59,594 nt of DNA from Gammaproteobacteria bacterium. GTDB lineage: Bacteria > Pseudomonadota > Gammaproteobacteria > Diplorickettsiales > Diplorickettsiaceae. This document shows, one piece after another, positions 1 to 7,825 of the stretch. A program made the translations under genes and the position numbers. Where the stretch lies: positions 1 through 59,594 of the forward strand of contig VBOA01000013.1 of assembly GCA_005877695.1 (NCBI GenBank), written 5' to 3'. Position 1 is the first letter of the stretch. Every line of letters begins with the position of its first letter. The notes under the pieces were generated by a model. It was given only the letters and a program-made list of their open reading frames with translations, was not told the DNA's origin and searched no databases.

Positions 1-2
1 AT

Positions 3-191
3 GAAGAACGCCAAGTACAAGCCGATCGCGAATTAAGTCGTGCCGATGCGCGGGTCATGCAAGCACGGCAACGTTTAAGTTCTACGGCCACTGCAAGTAG
101 CCGGTTTTTTATGACTCATCGCTCAGCAGATTCCTGTTCTGCCAATGATGAAAATCAAGAAAAACCGATGGCGTTGACGTTTTTTAAATAA
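3..191 (+). CDS. C-terminal fragment of an unrecognised protein
   Basis: An open frame enters from the left edge and ends at TAA 189-191, giving 62 residues. The fragment is polar and charged, starts EERQVQADRELSRADARV, and ends in a Cys/Asn/Glu-rich stretch followed by MALTFFK. No family was recognised. A strong terminator lies 11 bases downstream, which supports this being the true end of a rightward gene. The N-terminal part is outside the window, so function cannot be judged. Confidence 0.5.
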   Translation, partial: EERQVQADRELSRADARVMQARQRLSSTATASSRFFMTHRSADSCSANDENQEKPMALTFFK

Positions 192-202
192 GTGAGTGGG
201 AT

Positions 203-246
203 GCAGGTTCTGTTAAATGCGCTGCATGACAGAACCTGCTTTTTTA
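203..246 (+). terminator. Intrinsic terminator
   Basis: A perfect 11-bp inverted repeat (GCAGGTTCTGT at 203-213 and its complement at 229-239) with a 15-base loop is followed by a T run at 240-245. It ends the partial gene at the left edge. The DM13 gene on the other strand stops at 247, so the hairpin may also serve the leftward gene, although that side lacks a T run as good. Confidence 0.88.
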
Positions 247-737
247 TTATAAAGTTGTTTTTTGTAATTCCGCTGAAGTAATGAGTTGTGAAAAGGAAAC
301 ACACCAAATAACAACGGATCTTATTTCTGATAGATTGACATGATTTGGAATCGAATAAACCTGACTACCTTGAAAGCTTTTTAACATACCTAAATCATAT
401 TTTTTGGAATCTTTAAAAGCAGCATTGGTTTTAATATTTTTGGCATCAGATAAAAAAACATGGAAAGCGGGTCCAGGACCGACTTTAAAATCCTTATTAA
501 GAAAGATCACATATTGATTCTTGGTTTTATAAACGTTGACCGAGCCTTGACCATAATGGATAAAATCTTTTGGATTGGGATGAATAAAAAGTCCTTCGGC
601 GATGAGGGCTTTGGTTTCGTTATCGACGAGCTTTTCATTTAAAATAGGCGGGGGTAAATAACTAGCATGGCAGCGAGTCCAGCCAGAAAGCCAAGTAGAC
701 AAGCAATGAATAAACGAATAATAGCTTTTTTAGTCAT
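247..737 (-). pseudogene. DM13-domain membrane-anchored protein, frameshifted
   Basis: The downstream reading frame carries a DM13 domain, a small beta-sandwich linked to redox or electron-transfer functions. The signature pieces are FIHYGQGSVNVYKTKNQYVI, GPGPAFHVFLSD and a terminal VVIWCVSFSQLITSAELQ with the family's conserved Cys. The expected start is ATG at 737, behind a good ribosome site (AGGAGAAAC). It opens a hydrophobic anchor (MTKKAIIRLFIACLLGFLAG) in a different frame that stops within about 33 codons. Adding one G to the G5 run at 650-654 (plus strand) joins the frames as VIYPPPILNEKL. The frame can otherwise begin only at a TTG at 702, which loses the anchor. Either the gene is dead through a one-base slip, or this is a homopolymer sequencing error. 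The domain assignment is firm. Confidence 0.75.
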
Positions 738-812
738 TGTTTCTCCTCATAATACTGAGTTTTGAACGTTAAAAATGTATCCCATTTATCATTAGTTTAT
801 AGGAAGTATACT

Positions 813-1316
813 ATGATTACGTTAAATAAAAAGGAAACAGAATATATAGATCTCGCTTATCAGGAAGCGTTACTCGGCTTAAAGGAGGGAGGAATTCCAG
901 TCGGGGCTGTTCTAGTAGTAGGGAATAAAGTGCTTGCTAAAGGCCGCAATAAGCGTATTCAAGAACACAGTATGATCAAACATGCTGAAACAGATTGCTT
1001 AGAAAATACCCACCGAAAAGTTTCTGCCAAAGATTTACAACATGCAACCCTTTACACTACATTATCGCCTTGCACGCTGTGTGCAGGCGCCATTTTATTA
1101 AACAAAATACCACGCGTTATAATTGGAGAAAATAAAACCTTCGAGCAATCTGAGCAATGGTTAAAACAAAATCAGATAGAAGTTATCGTCATCAATCATC
1201 CCGATTATATCGCAATGATGTTAAGCTTCATCAAAAAAAATCTTAAACTTTGGGGTGAAGATATTGGATTAACAGAGCAGCAAACCTTGAATCAATATCA
1301 GCATTTGTTTCAGTGA
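813..1316 (+). CDS. Zinc-dependent cytosine deaminase, yeast FCY1-like
   Basis: The protein has 167 residues if started at ATG 813, which follows AGGAAG at 801-806. A longer in-frame start at 762 has no ribosome site. The cytidine/deoxycytidylate deaminase zinc motif is complete: H57-A-E59 in KHAETD and C87/C90 in SPCTLCAGA. The pattern GGIPVGAVLV, LYTTLSPCTLC, IPRVIIGEN and the C-terminal LWGEDIG resembles the fungal cytosine deaminase rather than bacterial CodA (an unrelated amidohydrolase) or the tRNA deaminase TadA. The likely reaction is cytosine to uracil in pyrimidine salvage. The gene stands alone, with an esterase gene downstream on the same strand. Another nucleobase substrate such as guanine cannot be excluded from motifs alone. 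Confidence 0.82.
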   Translation: MITLNKKETEYIDLAYQEALLGLKEGGIPVGAVLVVGNKVLAKGRNKRIQEHSMIKHAETDCLENTHRKVSAKDLQHATLYTTLSPCTLCAGAILLNKIPRVIIGENKTFEQSEQWLKQNQIEVIVINHPDYIAMMLSFIKKNLKLWGEDIGLTEQQTLNQYQHLFQ

Positions 1317-1439
1317 AAACTGTTCATAAATGGCGCAGTTGAAAATTTAAAAATATTAAGGAGCAGTATATACTGAAAATATCAGTGATTTTCTTTACTA
1401 AACAGTTAGTAAAACAGTCTTAATTTAATGAGGTTCACC

Positions 1440-2111
1440 ATGGAAAATCTAAAGTCATTAGATTATTTAGAGTTTAATCCGATCCAGTCTCCTTCTGCCA
1501 GTATCATTTGTTTACATGGGCTGGGAGCCAGTGGCCATGATTCGGCCAATATGGCGAGAGCGGTTGCATTAAGCACAGGTTTTCGATTTGTTTTTCCCCA
1601 TGCACCCATAAGACCCATCAGTTTAAACGGTGGGGTGAGAATGCCTGCTTGGTATGATATACATGGGTTAACCTTTGGTTCGCCGGAAGATGAGCCAGGT
1701 ATTCGTGCAGCCGCACAAAGCCTATTCGAATTAATTCAAAAAGAAATGGCACGCGGTATTCCTGCTAATCGAATTGTTTTAGCAGGTTTTTCTCAAGGTG
1801 GAGCGATGGCACTCTATACTGCCTTACGTTATCCGCATGCCTTGGCAGGTATTTTGGCTTTATCAACTTATTTACCTTTGCATCATTTTTTAGAAAAAGA
1901 GGCTCATAATGCGAATAAAACCACACCCATTTTTATGGCACATGGTGATGAAGACAATGTGGTTGCACCAGCCTTAGGTGAATTTTCTTATAATTGTTTG
2001 AAAAAATTATCTTATCCTGTGCAATTTAATCGCTATCCGATAGGTCATGCTGTTTGCCCACAGGAAATTATGGATATTACACAATGGTTGCAGCAGCGGT
2101 TACAAAAATAA
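1440..2111 (+). CDS. Carboxylesterase / acyl-protein thioesterase family hydrolase
   Basis: This alpha/beta hydrolase of the phospholipase/carboxylesterase (Abhydrolase_2) family has 223 residues from ATG 1440. That ATG follows GAGG at 1430-1433; the ATG at 1428 has no ribosome site. The catalytic triad is visible: S118 in GFSQGG, D172 in AHGDEDNVV and H203 in IGHAV. The oxyanion region is LHGLGASGHD. Length and motifs match small cytosolic esterases that cleave short acyl or thioester bonds; the physiological substrate is not evident. No signal peptide is visible. The gene is followed by a 200-base gap that holds a repeat and the lepA promoter region. Confidence 0.85.
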   Translation: MENLKSLDYLEFNPIQSPSASIICLHGLGASGHDSANMARAVALSTGFRFVFPHAPIRPISLNGGVRMPAWYDIHGLTFGSPEDEPGIRAAAQSLFELIQKEMARGIPANRIVLAGFSQGGAMALYTALRYPHALAGILALSTYLPLHHFLEKEAHNANKTTPIFMAHGDEDNVVAPALGEFSYNCLKKLSYPVQFNRYPIGHAVCPQEIMDITQWLQQRLQK

Positions 2112-2154
2112 AGTTTACTGTTCGGTACTAGAATGTTTGACTGTGTTACCTCGA

Positions 2155-2232
2155 TTCGCAATCCTCATGTATACCTATACACTCCAGTAGCTTCACTAGG
2201 GGGTGGCGTATCAAAAAATCCGATTGCTGTGA
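2155..2232. repeat. Palindromic intergenic repeat, family A copy 1
   Basis: About 78 bases begin with CGCAATCCTCATGTATACC and end with AATCCGATTGCTGTGA, so the ends (CGCAAT and ATTGCT) are roughly inverted. The centre holds a small dyad, GTATACCTATAC. A diverged copy with the same ends lies at 5624-5712 upstream of era. Both copies sit just upstream of translation genes of the lepA-era cluster. Confidence 0.6.
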
Positions 2233-2311
2233 ATATAAATCCGTTATACTCTTTCGCCTTATCGAGTAACAAAGCGACATTGACTATAGTTTAAGGCGAT
2301 ACAATATCATC

Positions 2312-4105
2312 ATGCAAAACATTCGTAACTTTTCTATTATTGCTCATATTGATCATGGAAAGTCGACTTTGGCCGATAGATTAATACAAGTTTGTGGAGG
2401 CTTAACGGAAAGAGAAATGTCCGCGCAAGTACTCGATTCTATGGATCTAGAGCGTGAGCGTGGGATCACTATCAAAGCGCAAAGCGTTACACTGCATTAT
2501 ACTGCTTCTGATGGACAACGTTATCAATTGAATTTTATTGATACGCCGGGGCATGTGGATTTTTCTTATGAAGTATCACGCTCTTTAGCCGCTTGTGAAG
2601 GGGCATTATTAGTGGTGGATGCTGCTCAAGGCGTCGAAGCGCAAACCGTAGCGGTTTGTTATACTGCGGTTGAACAAGGCTTGGAAGTATTACCGGTATT
2701 AAATAAAATTGATTTACCTCAAGCTGATCCAGACAATGTCATTCAAGAGATTGAAGAAATAATCGGCATACCTGCTCAGGATGCGGTTAGAGTGAGTGCA
2801 AAATTAGGTCTCGGCATTACCGAATTATTAGAACGATTGATACAGGTTATTCCGTCACCACAAGGTGATTGTCAGCAAGCTTTACAAGCCTTAATTATTG
2901 ATTCTTGGTTTGATACTTACCTGGGTGTCGTTTCTTTAGTACGTATTAAAAATGGCAAACTAAAAGTAGGGGATAAGATCCAAGTGATGTCCACTGGGCG
3001 TAGTTATCTTATCGATAAATGTGGAATTTTCACGCCAAAACGACAAGAAATGGCAGAGTTGAGTGCGGGTGAGGTGGGTTTTGTAATTGCAGGTGTTAAA
3101 GATATTCATGGTGCCCCTGTCGGAGATACCTTAACCCATACCTCGAAACCTGCGAGCACACCGTTACCCGGCTTCAAGCGGGTTCATCCCCAGGTATTTG
3201 CCGGTTTATTTCCGGTCAATACTGAAGACTTCACCGATTTTCGTGACGCCTTAGAAAAGCTTAGCTTAAATGATTCATCATTGTTTTTTGAACCTGAAAC
3301 TTCCGAAGCTTTAGGTTTTGGTTTTCGTTGTGGTTTTCTTGGCTTGTTGCATATGGAGATCGTCCAAGAGCGCTTAGAACGAGAATATGATCTCGATTTA
3401 ATCACGACGGCGCCTACAGTGGTTTATGAGATCGTGACAACACGAGGAGAAACCTTACATATCGATAATCCTGCCGATTTACCGGTGGCAAATCTAATTG
3501 CCGCGATGCGTGAACCCATTGTTTTAGCCAATATTTTAGTGCCTCAGACCTATTTAGGCGCAGTGATTACCTTATGTAATGAGCGTCGTGGTGTGCAAAC
3601 CAAATTACTTTATACCGGTAAACAAGTATCTATCGCTTATGAGCTACCGATGAGTGAAGTGGTTTTAGATTTTTTCGATCGTTTAAAGTCTTTAAGTCGG
3701 GGTTATGCTTCATTAGATTATCATTTTATCCGTTTTCAGGAAGCCGATTTAGTCAAGTTGGATATTCTTATTAATGGTGATAAAGTCGATGCCCTTGCCT
3801 TAGTGGTGCACCGTAGTCAATTACAGTATCGAGGTCGTCAATTGGTGACTAAACTGAGAGAACTCATTCCACGCCAAATGTTTGAAGTGGCATTACAAGC
3901 TGCGATAGGCGGCCACATTATTGCCAGGGAAACCGTTAAGGCTTTACGTAAAAATGTTATTGCTAAGTGTTATGGTGGAGATGTTTCACGTAAGAAAAAA
4001 TTATTAGAAAAACAAAAAGCCGGTAAGAAACGGATGAAACAAGTGGGTCGCGTGGAGATTCCGCAACAAGCCTTTTTAGCCGTTTTACAACTAGAAAAGA
4101 AATAA
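2312..4105 (+). CDS. lepA: Elongation factor 4 (back-translocating GTPase LepA)
   Basis: LepA binds ribosomes and acts on stalled or mis-translocated complexes using GTP. The protein has 597 residues, the usual full length. GTPase motifs are present: AHIDHGKST (11-19), DTPGH (77-81) and NKID near 131. The EF-G-like domains follow, then the LepA-specific C-terminal domain with the basic ending [19 protein letters not shown]. The ATG at 2312 has only a weak ribosome site, but no better start exists. It leads a conserved cluster lepA-lepB-rnc-era, with lepB 23 bases downstream. The gap upstream holds a repeat and a possible TATACT -10 box, so a promoter is likely there. Confidence 0.98.
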   Translation: MQNIRNFSIIAHIDHGKSTLADRLIQVCGGLTEREMSAQVLDSMDLERERGITIKAQSVTLHYTASDGQRYQLNFIDTPGHVDFSYEVSRSLAACEGALLVVDAAQGVEAQTVAVCYTAVEQGLEVLPVLNKIDLPQADPDNVIQEIEEIIGIPAQDAVRVSAKLGLGITELLERLIQVIPSPQGDCQQALQALIIDSWFDTYLGVVSLVRIKNGKLKVGDKIQVMSTGRSYLIDKCGIFTPKRQEMAELSAGEVGFVIAGVKDIHGAPVGDTLTHTSKPASTPLPGFKRVHPQVFAGLFPVNTEDFTDFRDALEKLSLNDSSLFFEPETSEALGFGFRCGFLGLLHMEIVQERLEREYDLDLITTAPTVVYEIVTTRGETLHIDNPADLPVANLIAAMREPIVLANILVPQTYLGAVITLCNERRGVQTKLLYTGKQVSIAYELPMSEVVLDFFDRLKSLSRGYASLDYHFIRFQEADLVKLDILINGDKVDALALVVHRSQLQYRGRQLVTKLRELIPRQMFEVALQAAIGGHIIARETVKALRKNVIAKCYGGDVSRKKKLLEKQKAGKKRMKQVGRVEIPQQAFLAVLQLEKK

Positions 4106-4128
4106 CCTTAATTCATCGAGTAACTATA

Positions 4129-4902
4129 ATGAGTTTTAATTTTGAATTTTTTTTGACGACAGCGGTAATTATTTCGGGTGCGATTGCTTTAGCCGATATT
4201 CTTTTTTTTGCGCCGATTCGACAACGAAAAAATATTGCTTATCCCTCAGTACTTATCGAATATGCGCGCTCTTTTTTCCCTATTTTGTTGCTGGTTTTAT
4301 TGCTACGTTCTTTTTTGGCTGAACCTTTCCGTATTCCTTCTGGTTCAGAGAAACCCGATCTATTGATAGGTGATTTTATTGTTGCAAATAAGTTTAGTTA
4401 TGGCATACGCTTACCGGTACTTCATAAAAAAATTATTTCTATCGGTGAGCCCAAACGCGGCGATATTGTGGTGTTTTTATGGCCTAAAGATACTTCAACG
4501 TATTTTATTAAACGGGTGATTGGTTTACCGGGTGATGTTATTACTTATAAAGATAAAGTGTTAACTATTAATGGTCAGCTGGCTCCACAAACCTTACTCG
4601 GAGAACAAACCGATCAAGATGCGAATGAAAAATGGCAGGTACTCCTGAAACGTGAAAATTTATTAGGCGTGCAACATGATATTTATTTACGACCTGATCA
4701 ATTGGCGGCCGATTTTTCAGTGTATGTACCACCAGGCAATTATTTTGTTATGGGTGATAATCGAGATAATAGCTTAGACAGTCGTTATTGGGGTTTTGTT
4801 CCTGAAAAAGATCTTATCGGCAAGGCTATCTGGGTATTTTTTAGTTGGGATAACGAGCAGCACCGTGTTCGTTGGAATCGATTGGGTATGCGGATCCATT
4901 AG
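4129..4902 (+). CDS. lepB: Signal peptidase I
   Basis: This membrane serine peptidase removes signal peptides from secreted proteins on the periplasmic face. It has 257 residues. Two N-terminal hydrophobic segments (about 5-28 and 47-64) are followed by the catalytic box IPSGSEKPDLLIGDF with nucleophile S73. The general base is K129 in YFIKRVIGLPGD, and the box MGDNRDNSLDSRYWG follows. The residue after the catalytic Ser is Glu, where Met is usual in the SGSM box; all other landmarks are normal. The gene sits between lepA and rnc in the classical order and is probably co-transcribed. Confidence 0.97.
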   Translation: MSFNFEFFLTTAVIISGAIALADILFFAPIRQRKNIAYPSVLIEYARSFFPILLLVLLLRSFLAEPFRIPSGSEKPDLLIGDFIVANKFSYGIRLPVLHKKIISIGEPKRGDIVVFLWPKDTSTYFIKRVIGLPGDVITYKDKVLTINGQLAPQTLLGEQTDQDANEKWQVLLKRENLLGVQHDIYLRPDQLAADFSVYVPPGNYFVMGDNRDNSLDSRYWGFVPEKDLIGKAIWVFFSWDNEQHRVRWNRLGMRIH

Positions 4903-4921
4903 CTAATATTATGAGGCCATA

Positions 4922-5611
4922 GTGAGAGCAGAAATAGAAAATCTATGTGAAAAGTTACATTATCGATTTAAAAATCCTGAACTATTGGAAGATGCGCTTA
5001 GCCATCGTAGTTTTCGCGGCAATAAAAATAATGAACGATTAGAATATTTAGGCGACGCCGTACTTAATTTTGTTATTGCCGCTGCCTTATTTCGTCAAAA
5101 CATCAAAGCGCGGGAAGGTGAATTAAGTCGTTTGCGTGCTAATCTCGTACGTGGCGAAACGCTGACGGATCTTGCAAAAGAATTTGATTTAGGAAAATAT
5201 TTACGTTTGGGAGCGGGAGAATTAAAAACCGGTGGTGCACAACGTAAGTCTATTTTAGCGGATGGTATGGAAGCTGTCGTTGGTGCTATTTATCTCGATG
5301 GCGGCTTTCAGGCGTGTGAAGCCTGCATATTGAGTTGGTATGCGCATCGCTTGGAAAATGTTGAAACTATCCCTGATCTTAAAGATCCTAAAACGCGTTT
5401 ACAAGAATATTTACAAGCAAAAAAATTAGCTTTGCCAGTATATACTATTTTAGCTTTAGAAGGCCCTGCGCATCAGCAGTCCTTTAAAGTAGAATGTCAA
5501 TTACATGGTTTACCTAATAAAGCAATCGGTATCGGCAGTAGTCGGCGCCGCGCCGAACAAAAAGCAGCAGAAAAAATTTTAGCGGAATTAGAATCAACCT
5601 ATAAAATCTGA
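4922..5611 (+). CDS. rnc: Ribonuclease III
   Basis: This double-stranded RNA endonuclease matures rRNA and degrades structured RNAs. It has 229 residues, starting at GTG 4922 behind GAGG at 4913-4916; the ATG at 4911 runs into a stop after three codons. The catalytic signature NERLEYLGDAVLNF (E38 and D45) and the second acidic box ADGMEAVVGAIYLD are intact. A C-terminal dsRNA-binding domain runs from about DPKTRLQEYLQ to RRRAEQKAAEKIL. It lies 19 bases after lepB and is followed by a repeat-bearing gap and era, the usual gammaproteobacterial order. All catalytic residues are present, so it should be active. Confidence 0.97.
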   Translation: MRAEIENLCEKLHYRFKNPELLEDALSHRSFRGNKNNERLEYLGDAVLNFVIAAALFRQNIKAREGELSRLRANLVRGETLTDLAKEFDLGKYLRLGAGELKTGGAQRKSILADGMEAVVGAIYLDGGFQACEACILSWYAHRLENVETIPDLKDPKTRLQEYLQAKKLALPVYTILALEGPAHQQSFKVECQLHGLPNKAIGIGSSRRRAEQKAAEKILAELESTYKI

Positions 5612-5623
5612 AAAAGCCTTGTT

Positions 5624-5712
5624 CAACTCGCAATCCTCAGGTATGTATAATAAAAGATATAATAAAAGAAGGTTGCTGGTTTTTCCCGCGGCCAAAAATC
5701 AAATTGCTGTGA
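5624..5712. repeat. Palindromic intergenic repeat, family A copy 2
   Basis: About 89 bases with the same ends as the copy at 2155-2232: CGCAATCCTCA at the left and AAATTGCTGTGA at the right, with CCAAAAATC just inside the right end. The middle is diverged and AT-rich. The copy fills nearly the whole gap between rnc and era and ends about 12 bases before the era start codon. Confidence 0.6.
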
Positions 5713-5724
5713 GAATATAACTAT

Positions 5725-6603
5725 ATGCAAGACCCAGAAGAAATCCGTTGCGGTACCATAGCCATTATCGGCCATCCTAATGTGGGTAAATCTACATTGC
5801 TGAATAATATCTTAGGTGAAAAATTAACCATTACTTCATCTAAACCGCAAACGACTCGACACCAAATTTTAGGGATAAAAACTCAAACGCAGACCCAAGC
5901 CATTTATATCGATACGCCGGGGATACATCCCAATGCGCAACGCCGTTTAAGTCGAACAATGGTTCGGTCAGCGATTAATGCCTTAATCAATGTGGATATC
6001 ATTGGTTTTGTTATTGAAGCCTTGCGTTGGACTGTTGAAGATGACGCTATTCTCGATCGTTTAAAACAGCAACAACAACCCGTTTTATTAATTGTTAATA
6101 AAATAGACAAAATAAAAGATAAATCTCGATTACTTCCTTTTTTACAATCCTGTTCAGAAAAAATGTCTTTTTTAGCAATTATCCCTGTTTCAGCACAAAA
6201 AGGAAAAAATATTGATGAATTAGAAAAAGTGATCGCCGATGCCTTGCCGATTGCTGAATTTGTGTATCCAGCGGATCAGTTTACCGATCGTAGTTCACGT
6301 TTTTTAGCTGCTGAGTTTATTCGTGAAAAATTGATGCGTAGCTTATATGAAGAGTTACCTTACTGGTTAACGGTTAGCATTGAGCAATTTAATGAACAAA
6401 AAAAAATTATTAAAATTTCTGCCGTTATTTGGACGGAACGAGCCAGCCAGAAAGCGATTATTATCGGTAAAAATGGCGCATTGCTTAAAAAAATAGGTAC
6501 CGAGGCTCGTAAAGATATGGAAACTAGTTTTGGCAAAAAGGTTTATTTAGAGCTTTGGGTAAAAGTAAAGGCAGGTTGGTCAGAAGAAGAGGGAATCTTA
6601 TAA
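5725..6603 (+). CDS. era: GTPase Era
   Basis: Era is an essential GTPase that binds 16S rRNA and assists 30S assembly. It has 292 residues, the normal length. GTPase motifs are present: GHPNVGKST (16-24), the switch region KPQTTRHQILG, DTPGIH and NKIDKI. A C-terminal KH domain carries IIIGKNGALLKKIGTEAR and ends LELWVKVKAGWSEEE. No strong ribosome site precedes ATG 5725, probably because the repeat element abuts it. It is the last gene of the lepA-lepB-rnc-era block; recO, which often follows, is absent here. Confidence 0.97.
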   Translation: MQDPEEIRCGTIAIIGHPNVGKSTLLNNILGEKLTITSSKPQTTRHQILGIKTQTQTQAIYIDTPGIHPNAQRRLSRTMVRSAINALINVDIIGFVIEALRWTVEDDAILDRLKQQQQPVLLIVNKIDKIKDKSRLLPFLQSCSEKMSFLAIIPVSAQKGKNIDELEKVIADALPIAEFVYPADQFTDRSSRFLAAEFIREKLMRSLYEELPYWLTVSIEQFNEQKKIIKISAVIWTERASQKAIIIGKNGALLKKIGTEARKDMETSFGKKVYLELWVKVKAGWSEEEGIL

Positions 6604-6692
6604 CCTTCTCTATAGTTTACTATCACACACTCACTATACTTATAGCGCTGATAACTGCTAAGATAGATTTTTTGTCATGGAGGGGTGAGAAA

Positions 6693-7337
6693 ATGCATGA
6701 TGCTAATGCTTGTGCAAAAAAGCAGGCCGGGGATAACCGACTATCAAAGGATAATGCGGCATTATTATTGGTCGATCACCAAACCGGTTTATTTCAATTA
6801 GTTAGAGATTATAATTTTGACCAATTTAAGAATAATGTTCTAGCTTTAGCGGACGTTGCATTGCTGTATAAATTGCCAGTGGTATTAACAACCAGTCAAG
6901 AGCAAGGTCCTAATGGTCCAATTTTTCCTTATTTAAAAGAAAAGTTTCCTAAATCCGCTTACATTGCTAGACCCGGTGAAATTAATGCTTGGGATAATAA
7001 AGATTTTGTCGATGCAGTCAAAGCCACAGGACGAAAAAAACTTATTATAGCTGGAATTGTTACGGATGTATGTGTCGCATTTCCAACGATTTCAGCTTTG
7101 AGTGAAGGCTATAGTGTCTATGTTGTCGTGGATGTATCAGGAACGTTTAATACGGCAGTACGTGATGCAGCCTTAACACGTATGGTTCATGCTGGGGCTA
7201 TATTAACCAGTTGGTTTGCTTTATCCGCCGAATTACAACGCGATTGGCGCCATACCGAAGGTAAAGCGTTGGCGGATTTATATGAAGAACGCTTAGTGCC
7301 ATATGGAAACCTTATCATAAGCAAGAACGCTAAATAA
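6693..7337 (+). CDS. ycaC: YcaC-type isochorismatase-fold cysteine hydrolase
   Basis: The protein has 214 residues from ATG 6693, which follows GGAGGGGTGAG; the longer open frame upstream overlaps era and is not needed. The isochorismatase-like triad is visible: D28 in LLLVDHQTG, a Lys in the LPVVLTTSQEQGPNGPIFP region, and C127 in VTDVCVAFP. The run QGPNGP, YIARPGEINAWDN, DFVDAVKATGRKKLIIAGIV is characteristic of E. coli YcaC, an oligomeric hydrolase of unknown substrate. Likely cytosolic. It is convergent with dciA, with no clear terminator between them. Confidence 0.87.
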   Translation: MHDANACAKKQAGDNRLSKDNAALLLVDHQTGLFQLVRDYNFDQFKNNVLALADVALLYKLPVVLTTSQEQGPNGPIFPYLKEKFPKSAYIARPGEINAWDNKDFVDAVKATGRKKLIIAGIVTDVCVAFPTISALSEGYSVYVVVDVSGTFNTAVRDAALTRMVHAGAILTSWFALSAELQRDWRHTEGKALADLYEERLVPYGNLIISKNAK

Positions 7338-7365
7338 TCTTTTCCGGATAGTCTTCCAGATTAAA

Positions 7366-7824
7366 TTATTTTACATGTTCAGCAATGCGCAATAATGCTT
7401 CTTGTAACGATTTAATGGGGATAGTATCCGCAGCATTTTTTAGTAATTCTGCATTATGACTCGAGAGTGTCAGAGGAAGTGGCTTTAATTGCGTATTTTG
7501 TATGTGAAACTCAGGTTGTATGCTCCATTCAATCTGCACTAAATTGTGTAAATCAGGACAATTAAGTAATTTTTGTTTAATATCAGGCAGTAGGTAACGT
7601 AAGCGTGTGGCCCAGGCTGCACTGTCACACTCAATAATTAAACAACCGTCACGGAAATTAGCGACACGCGTATGTTCATTGAGCTCGCTAGGAATAACAA
7701 CTTGCCAGATTTGATTGAGTTTTATTAATTGCTGCACTTTGTTTTGAATAAATGCTAACACGCTGGCTGGATCTTGTTGCAAGATATTCGCAGGCGTTTT
7801 TTCCGGAGACGGTTTTTTTATCAT
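7366..7824 (-). CDS. dciA: DciA-family (DUF721) helicase-loading protein
   Basis: DciA proteins load the replicative helicase DnaB in bacteria that lack DnaC. The 152-residue protein has the DUF721 core: ASVLAFIQNKVQQLIKLNQI, WQVVIPSELNEHTRVANFRD, GCLIIECDSAAWATRLRYLL and a following leucine-rich amphipathic segment. The C-terminal 60 residues are less typical and probably disordered. It lies one base after the upstream permease gene and is probably translated from the same message. The pairing with a transporter has no obvious functional meaning. Confidence 0.8.
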   Translation of the reverse strand: MIKKPSPEKTPANILQQDPASVLAFIQNKVQQLIKLNQIWQVVIPSELNEHTRVANFRDGCLIIECDSAAWATRLRYLLPDIKQKLLNCPDLHNLVQIEWSIQPEFHIQNTQLKPLPLTLSSHNAELLKNAADTIPIKSLQEALLRIAEHVK

Positions 7825-7825
7825 A

